The position numbers and the translations under genes are program-made. DNA of 64,000 bases from RPQJ01 sp963707145 (GTDB taxonomy: Bacteria; Pseudomonadota; Gammaproteobacteria; Steroidobacterales; Steroidobacteraceae), in NCBI GenBank assembly GCA_963707145.1, contig CAVPOQ010000002.1, positions 1 through 64,000 on the forward strand, written 5' to 3'. Shown piece after piece: positions 55,161 through 64,000 of the stretch. Numbering within the stretch: the first letter of the stretch is position 1; every line of letters starts with the position of its first letter. The notes below the pieces were generated by a model. The model saw nothing but the letters and a program-made list of their open reading frames with translations, was not told where the DNA came from and searched no databases.

Positions 55161-56327
55161 ATGTTCGTACTCGCGGATACGGAGAACCAGGGGGCGGTCA
55201 TCAAGGTCATCGGCGTGGGCGGCGGCGGCGGCAACGCCGTCACCCACATGGTCAGCTCGGGCATCGAGGGCGTGGATTTCGTCTGCATCAACACCGACGC
55301 CCAGGCGCTCAAGCACTCGCGCGTGAAGTCGAGCCTGCAGATCGGCTCGAACATCACCAAGGGCCTCGGCGCGGGCGCCGACCCCGAGGTCGGCCGGCAG
55401 GCCGCGATGGAGGACCGCGACCGGATCGTGGAGCTGGTGGACGGCTCCGACATGATCTTCATCACCGCGGGCATGGGTGGCGGCACCGGCACCGGCGCCG
55501 CACCGGTCGTGGCCCAGGTGGCCAAGGAGCTCGGCATCCTCACCGTCGCGGTCGTGACCAAGCCCTTCGAGATGGAGGGCGGCAAGCGCCACGCGCTCGC
55601 CGAGCAGGGCATCGGCGAGCTCGGCAAGTACGTCGACTCGCTGATCACGATCCCGAACCAGAAGCTGCTGACGGTGCTCGGCGGCGACACGACGCTGCTC
55701 GACGCGTTCCGCTCGGCGAACCAGGTGCTGCAGGGCGCCGTGCAGGGCATCGCGGAGCTCATCACGCGGCCGGGCCTGATCAACGTCGACTTCGCCGACG
55801 TGCGCACGGTGATGGCCGAGACCGGCATGGCGATGATGGGATCGGGCGCCGCCACGGGCGAGAACCGCGCGCGCGCCGCGGCCGAGGCCGCCATCTCGAG
55901 CCCGCTGCTCGAGGACGTGAACCTCTCGGGCGCGCACGGCCTGCTCATCAACGTCACCGCCGGCATGGACCTGCGCACCAGCGAGTTCCACGTCGTGGGC
56001 GACACGATCAAGCAGTTCGCCTCCGAGGACGCGACCGTCGTCGTCGGCTACGTGATCGACCCCGAGATGACCGACCAGATCCGGGTCACGGTCGTGGCGA
56101 CCGGCATCGGCCGGCCGGCTGCCGCACGCCCGATGCCGCAGGGCGCGCAGCCGCGGGTCGAGCTGGTGGCCGGCGGGCGCCACGTGCGCCGCCCGCTCGA
56201 GAACTTCGGAGAGCTCGACACGCCGGCGGTGCGCCGTCGACCGCGCGCGGTCGGTGACGACGTGCGCGCCGACGCCGACGATTCCTATCTCGATATCCCG
56301 GCGTTCCTGAGGCGACAGGCGGACTGA
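55161..56327 (+). CDS. ftsZ: Cell division GTPase FtsZ
   Basis: 388 residues. The tubulin signature GGGTGTG is at 106-112 and the T7 loop reads GLINVDFADVRTVM. After the GTPase core (to about 318) a rather short, Arg-rich linker leads to the conserved C-terminal peptide LDIPAFLRRQAD that binds FtsA and ZipA. It forms the Z ring. A GC-rich hairpin follows the gene. Confidence 0.98.
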   Translation: MFVLADTENQGAVIKVIGVGGGGGNAVTHMVSSGIEGVDFVCINTDAQALKHSRVKSSLQIGSNITKGLGAGADPEVGRQAAMEDRDRIVELVDGSDMIFITAGMGGGTGTGAAPVVAQVAKELGILTVAVVTKPFEMEGGKRHALAEQGIGELGKYVDSLITIPNQKLLTVLGGDTTLLDAFRSANQVLQGAVQGIAELITRPGLINVDFADVRTVMAETGMAMMGSGAATGENRARAAAEAAISSPLLEDVNLSGAHGLLINVTAGMDLRTSEFHVVGDTIKQFASEDATVVVGYVIDPEMTDQIRVTVVATGIGRPAAARPMPQGAQPRVELVAGGRHVRRPLENFGELDTPAVRRRPRAVGDDVRADADDSYLDIPAFLRRQAD

Positions 56328-56336
56328 GGCAAGCGG

Positions 56337-56360
56337 GCCCGCCGGCGACGGCCGGCGGGC
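56337..56360 (+). terminator. Hairpin after ftsZ
   Basis: A perfect 10-bp stem GCCCGCCGGC (56337-56346) with its complement (56351-56360) and a 4-base loop, starting nine bases after the ftsZ stop. No T tract, so termination may be partial. A second inverted repeat (56365-56373 with 56398-56406, CCCGGCTCG) follows before lpxC and encloses the only AT-rich bases of the spacer. Confidence 0.5.
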
Positions 56361-56439
56361 GGCTCCCGGCTCGCTGTGGTATCGTTCGCCGCCGAATCGA
56401 GCCGGGACTTCCCCGCACCCGGGCGCTCAGCACCCGAGC

Positions 56440-57351
56440 ATGCTCAAGCAACGAACCCTCAGGAACTCCATCCGCGCCACCGGCGTCGGCCTCCACACCG
56501 GCACCAAGGTGCTGATGGTGCTGCGTCCGGCGCCGCCGAACAGCGGCATCGTCTTCCGGCGCACGGACCTCGACGAGCCGGTGGACATCCCGGCGCGTGC
56601 CGACTACGTCGGCGAGACCACCCTCGGCACGACGCTCGTGAAGGACGGGGTGAAGGTCTCGACCATCGAGCACCTGCTCTCCGCGCTCGCCGGCCTCGGC
56701 ATCGACAACGCGGTGGTGGAGCTGAGCTCGGGCGAGGTGCCGATCATGGACGGCAGCGCCGGCCCCTTCGTGTTCCTGCTGCAGTCGGCGGGAATCGAGG
56801 AGCAGGCGGCAGCGAAGACGTTCGTGCGCATCAAGCGCAGCGTCAAGGTCGAGGACGGCGACAAGTGGGCGCGCTTCGACCCGTACGACGGTTTCAAGGT
56901 GAACTTCGAAATCGAGTTCGACCATCCGGTGTTCAAGCGCCGCTCGCAGGCCGCCTCGATGGACTTCTCGACGACCACCTTCCTGCGGGAGGTGAGCCGG
57001 GCGCGCACCTTCGGCTTCATGCGCGACCTCGAGTACATGCGCTCGCGTAACCTCGCCCTCGGCGGGAACCTCGACAATGCGATCGTGCTCGACGACTCGC
57101 GGATCCTCAACGAGGACGGACTGCGCTGCGAGGACGAGTTCGTGAAGCACAAGATCCTCGACGCGATCGGGGACCTCTACCTGCTCGGCCACAGCCTGAT
57201 CGGCGAATTCAGCGGCTACAAGTCGGGGCACGACCTGAACAACCGCTTGCTGCGCACGCTGATGGCCGACGCGGACGCCTGGGAAGAAGTGACGTTCGAA
57301 ACGCTGGCGGAGGCGCCGATTTCCTACGTGCCGGCAGCGGCGTCCGCGTAG
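56440..57351 (+). CDS. lpxC: UDP-3-O-acyl-N-acetylglucosamine deacetylase
   Basis: 303 residues. Zinc and active-site segments are TIEHLLSALAGLGIDN (His78), KHKILDAIGDLYLLGH (His and Asp ligands) and GYKSGHDLNNRLL (general-acid His). It is the committed step of lipid A synthesis and the last gene of the dcw region. It is convergent with dciA, 16 bases away. Confidence 0.97.
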   Translation: MLKQRTLRNSIRATGVGLHTGTKVLMVLRPAPPNSGIVFRRTDLDEPVDIPARADYVGETTLGTTLVKDGVKVSTIEHLLSALAGLGIDNAVVELSSGEVPIMDGSAGPFVFLLQSAGIEEQAAAKTFVRIKRSVKVEDGDKWARFDPYDGFKVNFEIEFDHPVFKRRSQAASMDFSTTTFLREVSRARTFGFMRDLEYMRSRNLALGGNLDNAIVLDDSRILNEDGLRCEDEFVKHKILDAIGDLYLLGHSLIGEFSGYKSGHDLNNRLLRTLMADADAWEEVTFETLAEAPISYVPAAASA

Positions 57352-57367
57352 CACGCGCGCGGTCCCG

Positions 57368-57685
57368 TCATCCGCCGGTCGTTCCTGTCGCCACGGGGCG
57401 GCCCACGCGGACCCGCACTTTCCCGACGACCGGCTGGCCTGCGTCCTCGAGGCACTCCCGCAGTCGCGGGCCGGCGTAGCGCACCCGGGCCGCCCAGGCC
57501 GCCGAGTCCACGATGACGACCAGGTCATCGCCGCGGCGCGCGGCGGTCACGACATGCGACTGCAGTGCTTCCGGGAGGGACTGCCGCACGACCGAGGCGA
57601 GTTCGCCGGCGGCGCTCGCCCCCCTGGCGAGTTCGAGCAGGCGTCCGCCGAGGTCGCCGAACAGGGGCTTGAGGGCGCGGCTCAT
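57368..57685 (-). CDS. dciA: DciA-like replicative helicase loader (DUF721)
   Basis: 105 residues from ATG 57685. A DUF721 KH-like domain is visible in VVRQSLPEALQSHVVTAARRGDDLVVIVDSAAWAARVRYAGPRL. In bacteria without DnaC/DnaI this protein assists DnaB loading. Location between lpxC and secA on the opposite strand is typical of pseudomonads and xanthomonads. No dnaC-like gene is in the window. Confidence 0.85.
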   Translation of the reverse strand: MSRALKPLFGDLGGRLLELARGASAAGELASVVRQSLPEALQSHVVTAARRGDDLVVIVDSAAWAARVRYAGPRLRECLEDAGQPVVGKVRVRVGRPVATGTTGG

Positions 57686-57718
57686 TATCAAGTTGAGATT
57701 TAGAGAAGCTGCTTTTGT

Positions 57719-57748
57719 TTGCCAGCGGCACCCCGGATCCGGCATAGT
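57719..57748 (+). promoter_or_regulatory. Candidate promoter for the M23 peptidase gene
   Basis: TTGCCA (57719-57724), 18-base spacer, CATAGT (57743-57748), in the AT-richer dciA/M23 spacer about 180 bases before the M23 start. The boxes are reasonable but not perfect. Confidence 0.4.
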
Positions 57749-57925
57749 CTGCGCCTTCGCGACTCGACGGGTCCACCTCTCGGCCGGCAGGCACCAGCAA
57801 CGGTCGGCGGTCGTCATTGACCTCTTTTCGGTCCGTCCTGTCCTGATGAACTGTGACGTGGCGCCGACGTTCCCCAGCGGACGTCCGCGCATACTCCGAC
57901 GGCCGCTAAGAGGGTAAGCGCCGCA

Positions 57926-58843
57926 ATGAATTTACAGATCGTGACGGGTCGGACGGGGCAGGTGCTCCATTTCGACCTCAAGCAGCCCCGCACCGTGATG
58001 ATCGCGGCCGCCGGGCTGGTGCTGTTCGCCGGTGCCGTGTTCGCGGCGGGCGTCGAACTGGGCCGCCTCGTCGCGGGTCCGCTGGACCACGCCGCAGTGG
58101 CCCGTGACCTCGACCAGCAGCGCCAGAAACTCAGCCTGGTGCGCAGCGAGATGCAGGGCAAGGTCGACGCGCTGGCACAGCGCATCGGCACCCTGAACGC
58201 CCACCTGATCCGCCTCGACGCCATGGGTCGCCGCGTCACCGACCTCGCGGGACTCGATCGGGGCGAGTTCGACTTCGATCGCCCGCCGCCGACCGGCGGA
58301 CCGGACGGTGGCGAATTCCCGGGCGGCACGATGGCGGTCCCGGAACTGACCTCGGCGCTGGACCTGCTCGAGGGGCAGCTCGTGGATCGCCAGCGCCAGC
58401 TCACGGCACTCGAGAGCCTGATGTCCACGCGCAGCCTGGGCGAACGCATCATGCCGGGCGGCTGGCCGATCATCGGCGGGTGGATCTCCTCGCACTTCGG
58501 TTATCGCTCGGACCCGTTCACTGGGCGTGGCGCGTTCCACGCCGGCGTGGACTTCGCCGCACCGCAGGGCACCAAGGTGATGGCCACTGGCCCCGGCTAC
58601 ATTTCGTTCTCGGGCTACAAGGACGGCTACGGAAACGTGGTGGAAGTCACCCACCCGACCGGCTACCTGACGCGTTACGGCCACAACTCGCGCAACCTCG
58701 TGCGCGAGGGCCAGACGGTGCAGAAGGGCGAGGCCATCGCGGTGATCGGCAGCACGGGACGCTCGACGGGCACGCACGTGCACTTCGAGGTCGAGCGCGA
58801 CGGCAAGAAGGTCAGCCCGATGCGCTACCTCGACACGCCGTAG
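57926..58843 (+). CDS. M23 (LytM) family peptidoglycan endopeptidase-like protein
   Basis: 305 residues: an N-terminal transmembrane helix (about 24-45), a coiled-coil region (about 58-100 and 140-168) and a C-terminal LytM domain. Zinc ligands His205 and Asp209 (FHAGVDF) and the HVHFE motif (His284, His286) are present, so it may be catalytically active. Proteins of this type upstream of secA cut peptide crosslinks, often under divisome control. It is probably co-transcribed toward secA. Confidence 0.88.
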   Translation: MNLQIVTGRTGQVLHFDLKQPRTVMIAAAGLVLFAGAVFAAGVELGRLVAGPLDHAAVARDLDQQRQKLSLVRSEMQGKVDALAQRIGTLNAHLIRLDAMGRRVTDLAGLDRGEFDFDRPPPTGGPDGGEFPGGTMAVPELTSALDLLEGQLVDRQRQLTALESLMSTRSLGERIMPGGWPIIGGWISSHFGYRSDPFTGRGAFHAGVDFAAPQGTKVMATGPGYISFSGYKDGYGNVVEVTHPTGYLTRYGHNSRNLVREGQTVQKGEAIAVIGSTGRSTGTHVHFEVERDGKKVSPMRYLDTP

Positions 58844-58956
58844 GCACCGCGCCGGCCCCGACCGCACGTCGCAGCCCACTCTCCGCGGAAAGGAACTGGC
58901 GCCGAATTCCGGCGTCTGACGCTGCAGCCGGCGGCCCACGAGCTGCGGGCTTCCTG

Positions 58957-58962
58957 TAAAAT
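58957..58962 (+). promoter_or_regulatory. Possible -10 box upstream of secA
   Basis: TAAAAT, preceded by CTG, 33 bases before the secA start in a GC-rich spacer. No convincing -35. A similar TAAAAT precedes tkt. Confidence 0.35.
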
Positions 58963-58994
58963 TCCGCCCCTTTCGTTCCGCTCCTGGAGCCCCA

Positions 58995-61763
<2,769 letters not shown>

Positions 61764-61767
<4 letters not shown>

Positions 61768-62171
61768 GCGCGATCGAGGTCGTCGCCGGCGCGCTGTTCG
61801 ACGCCACGGGCCGCGTGCTGATCGCGCAGCGGCCGGCGGGCAAGGCGCTTGCCGGCCGCTGGGAATTCCCGGGCGGCAAGCTGCACGCGGGCGAGGAGCC
61901 CTACGACGCACTGGTGCGCGAACTGCGCGAGGAACTGGGCGTCGAGGTCGCCGCCGCCCGGCGCCTGCTGCGCTACTCCCATCCGTATCCGGAACGCGTG
62001 GTGTGGCTCGACCTGTGGGTCGTGTCGGAGTGGTCCGGCGAGCCGCAGGGACTCGACGGCCAGGCGCTCAGGTGGGTGGCGCCCGGCCGGTTGCACGAGG
62101 AGGATATCCTCGAGGCCGACGCCCCGATGGTGGCGGCGCTCGCGACCGGGCAGGGCCGCCTGCGGTCCTGA
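61764..62171 (+). CDS. mutT: Nudix hydrolase MutT (8-oxo-dGTP diphosphatase-like)
   Basis: 135 residues from GTG 61764. The Nudix box GX5EX7REUXEEXGU runs from Gly38 to Val60. WEFPGGKLHAGE before it is the MutT signature. It removes oxidised dGTP from the nucleotide pool. The gene follows secA directly, as in E. coli and pseudomonads. Confidence 0.94.
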
Positions 62172-62210
62172 CTCCGCGTCGTCCCGACTCCCAGCGAGGT
62201 CACCGCCGGC

Positions 62211-63641
62211 ATGGAAACGATCCGCGTCCGCAACCCGCGCAACGGCCGCTTCGACTACGAATTCCCGGTGCCCGAGCCCGAGGCACTCGCGCAGCGTGCC
62301 GAGGCACTGCGCGCGGCGCAGCGCGGCTGGGATGCCGGCGGGATGGAGCATCGCGTGGCGACGCTGCAGCGCTGGAAGGCGCGGCTGCTCGCCCATCGCG
62401 AGGCGATCGTGCAGGCGCTCGCCACCGACACCGGCCGCCACCTGCTCGCGCAGGCCGAGTTCGGCGGCACGGTGGCCGCGATCGACCGCTGGTGCGCCGA
62501 CGCGCCCGCACTCGTCCACGGCGAGGAGGGCCGCTCGCGGGCGCAGCCCGCCATCACCTTCCGCTCGCAGCTCGTGCCCTACGGCCTCGTGGGGGTGATC
62601 AGCCCGTGGAACTTCCCGCTCACGCTGTCGCTGATCGATGCGATCCCGGCACTGCTGGCGGGTTGCGCGGTGCTGGTGAAGCCGAGCGAGGTCACGCCGC
62701 GCTACGTCGATCCCCTGAAGCGCAGCCTCGCGGAGGTGCCCGAGCTGGCCGCCGTGCTCGACCTCGTCCCCGGCGACGGCCGCGCGGGCGCCGAGCTCGT
62801 GCGTCTCGTGGACGCGGTGTGCTTCACCGGCAGCGTGAAGACCGGACGGATCGTGGCGCGCGCCGCGGCGGAGCGCTTCATCCCCGCCTTCCTCGAACTC
62901 GGCGGCAAGGACCCGGTGATCGTCACGGCATCGGCCGACCTCGAACTCGCCACCGACGTGGTGCTGCGTGCCTCGGTGCTCGCCACCGGCCAGGCCTGCC
63001 AGTCGCTCGAACGCGTGTACGTGCAGGACACGATCCACGACCGCTTCGTGGCGCGGCTGGTCGAGAAGGCACGCGCGGTACCGATCAATTACCCCGACCC
63101 GCACGCGGGCGTGATCGGCCCGCTGATCTTCGATGCCCAGGCGGACGTGATCGCCAGGCAGGTCGATGACGCCGTACGCCGCGGTGCGAGGGTGCTGTGC
63201 GGCGGCGTGGTCGAGATCCACGACGGCGGCCGCTGGGTGCGCCCGACCGTGGTGGTGGACGTGGACCACGGCATGCAGCTCATGACCGAGGAGACCTTCG
63301 GCCCGGTCATGCCGGTGATGCGCTTCCACACCGTGGAGGAGGCCGTGGCGCTCGCCAACGACGGCATCTTCGGGCTGTCCGCCGCCGTGATCGCGGGCTC
63401 GCTCGAGGAGGCCGAGGCGATCGCCGAGCGCATCGAGGCCGGCGCCGTGAGCCTCAACGACGGCGCGCTCACCGGCGTCATGCACGAGGCGGAGAAGCAT
63501 TCCTTCAAGAGCTCGGGACTCGGCGGCTCGCGCATGGGTCCCGGCGGCCTCACGCGCTTCTTCCGCAAGAAGGCGCTGATCCGCCAGACCGGCCAGCCGG
63601 CCACGATCGGAATGTTCGACGAGTCGCACGCCGCGCGCTGA
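62211..63641 (+). CDS. NAD(P)-dependent aldehyde dehydrogenase family protein
   Basis: 476 residues with the full ALDH active site: Asn134 (SPWNFP), Glu229 (LELGGKDP) and the nucleophile Cys263 (GQACQSLERVYV). The cofactor loop FTGSVKTGR and the C-terminal EETFGPVMPVMRF are also conserved. Oxidises an aldehyde to the acid; the substrate cannot be read from sequence. No pathway genes are adjacent. It starts 39 bases after mutT and is convergent with the tpm-like gene. Confidence 0.9.
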   Translation: METIRVRNPRNGRFDYEFPVPEPEALAQRAEALRAAQRGWDAGGMEHRVATLQRWKARLLAHREAIVQALATDTGRHLLAQAEFGGTVAAIDRWCADAPALVHGEEGRSRAQPAITFRSQLVPYGLVGVISPWNFPLTLSLIDAIPALLAGCAVLVKPSEVTPRYVDPLKRSLAEVPELAAVLDLVPGDGRAGAELVRLVDAVCFTGSVKTGRIVARAAAERFIPAFLELGGKDPVIVTASADLELATDVVLRASVLATGQACQSLERVYVQDTIHDRFVARLVEKARAVPINYPDPHAGVIGPLIFDAQADVIARQVDDAVRRGARVLCGGVVEIHDGGRWVRPTVVVDVDHGMQLMTEETFGPVMPVMRFHTVEEAVALANDGIFGLSAAVIAGSLEEAEAIAERIEAGAVSLNDGALTGVMHEAEKHSFKSSGLGGSRMGPGGLTRFFRKKALIRQTGQPATIGMFDESHAAR

Positions 63642-63662
63642 GGCGGCGCGCAGGCCGCGGGC

Positions 63663-64000
63663 TCAGATCCGCGTCAGCACGTACGCCGTCTCGATGAGCG
63701 CCGGGATGCCGAGTTCGGCGAACTTCGGGTTCGCAGCGATCACGTCGACCCGCTCGACCTCCTCGACGCGGAACGCCGGCTCGAACAGCGCGCGGACCTC
63801 GGCGGCCTCGACCGAGAACGGCGGACCGCCCTTCAGCTCCTGCGGGTACTCGAAGGCGACCAGCAGCAGCGGTGCGCCCGTCGGCAGCAGCCGCGCGAGC
63901 GAGGCGGCATGGGCCGTCCGCAGCGCGGGCGGCAGCGCGACCAGCGCGGCGCGATCGTAGCCGGCGTCCAACGGGCCCAGTTGCCGTGGCGTGAGCTGCA
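63663..64000 (-). CDS. tpm: Thiopurine S-methyltransferase-like protein, C-terminal part (runs off the window)
   Basis: About 112 codons at the right edge, ending TGA 63665-63663. Motifs DAGYDRAALVALPPALR, LLLVAFEYPQELKGGPPFSV and a downstream EVRALFEP are those of the bacterial thiopurine methyltransferase family, class I SAM enzymes that methylate thiopurines and, in some bacteria, selenium or tellurium compounds. The SAM-binding N-terminal half lies outside the window. Confidence 0.85.
   Translation of the reverse strand, partial: QLTPRQLGPLDAGYDRAALVALPPALRTAHAASLARLLPTGAPLLLVAFEYPQELKGGPPFSVEAAEVRALFEPAFRVEEVERVDVIAANPKFAELGIPALIETAYVLTRI

Overview
The window is very GC-rich chromosomal DNA, almost all of it housekeeping genes in gene orders typical of Gammaproteobacteria. 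Diagnostic blocks are petABC-sspAB, kdsD-kdsC-lptCAB-rpoN-hpf-rapZ, yraN/lpoA-rsmI-rnpB, and mraZ-rsmH-ftsLI-murEF-mraY-murD-ftsW-murGC-ddl-ftsQAZ-lpxC-dciA-secA-mutT. MurE carries the DNPR motif of meso-diaminopimelate enzymes. A PEP-CTERM protein and the Xanthomonas/Pseudomonas-like rsmI-rnpB-mraZ order fit an environmental gammaproteobacterium, but I cannot name the genus. No tRNA, rRNA operon, CRISPR array, prophage or insertion sequence is visible.

Layout. 1-4.9 kb: the start of a TraB/GumN-like gene, a CpdA-like phosphodiesterase, an O-methyltransferase, and a two-gene secreted operon (a zincin with HAF-type repeats plus a small partner). 5.0-8.7 kb: an OmpR-family two-component pair reading into a DegP/HtrA protease, with a PmrA-type direct repeat in front of the protease gene. 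8.7-13.3 kb: the S-adenosylmethionine cycle, with ahcY behind an SAH riboswitch, an exported PEP-CTERM phytase-like esterase, and metK. 13.5-21.7 kb: tkt-gap-pgk-pyk followed by a MoxR ATPase and a VWA (CoxE-like) protein, which are separated by two copies of an intergenic palindromic repeat. 21.8-31.7 kb: an exported Bcp peroxiredoxin, MgtE, RapZ, Hpf, RpoN, LPS transport (LptBAC), Kdo synthesis (KdsC, KdsD), then divergent ibaG and murA. 31.8-35.5 kb: the cytochrome bc1 complex and SspA/SspB. 35.6-39.1 kb: YraN, LpoA, RsmI and the RNase P RNA. 39.5-57.4 kb: the complete division and cell-wall (dcw) cluster, starting with a textbook MraZ operator. 57.4-64 kb: DciA, an M23 peptidase, SecA, MutT, an aldehyde dehydrogenase and a partial thiopurine methyltransferase.

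How the genes work together. The dcw cluster makes the peptidoglycan precursor (MurA at 30 kb, then MurE, F, D, C, Ddl, MraY, MurG) and the divisome (FtsL, I, W, Q, A, Z). LpoA and the M23 protein act on the same wall. LptABC, KdsC/D and LpxC cover lipopolysaccharide synthesis and export. AhcY and MetK recycle and make SAM for the methyltransferases RsmH, RsmI and the O-methyltransferase.

The strongest oddity is quality-related. Five genes expected to be essential or nearly so (ahcY, mraY, murD, ftsW, secA) are broken by one-base-type indels in short G/C runs, about seven of them in ahcY alone, while the protein sequence continues intact in another frame. This looks like consensus error rather than biology, and long read-through reading frames there should not be believed. 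I found no convincing new multi-gene defence or biosynthetic system. The best leads for novelty are the HAF-repeat zincin operon, the palindromic repeat pair at 20.1-20.5 kb, the PmrA-like box before the protease gene, and the collagen-like linker of SspB.
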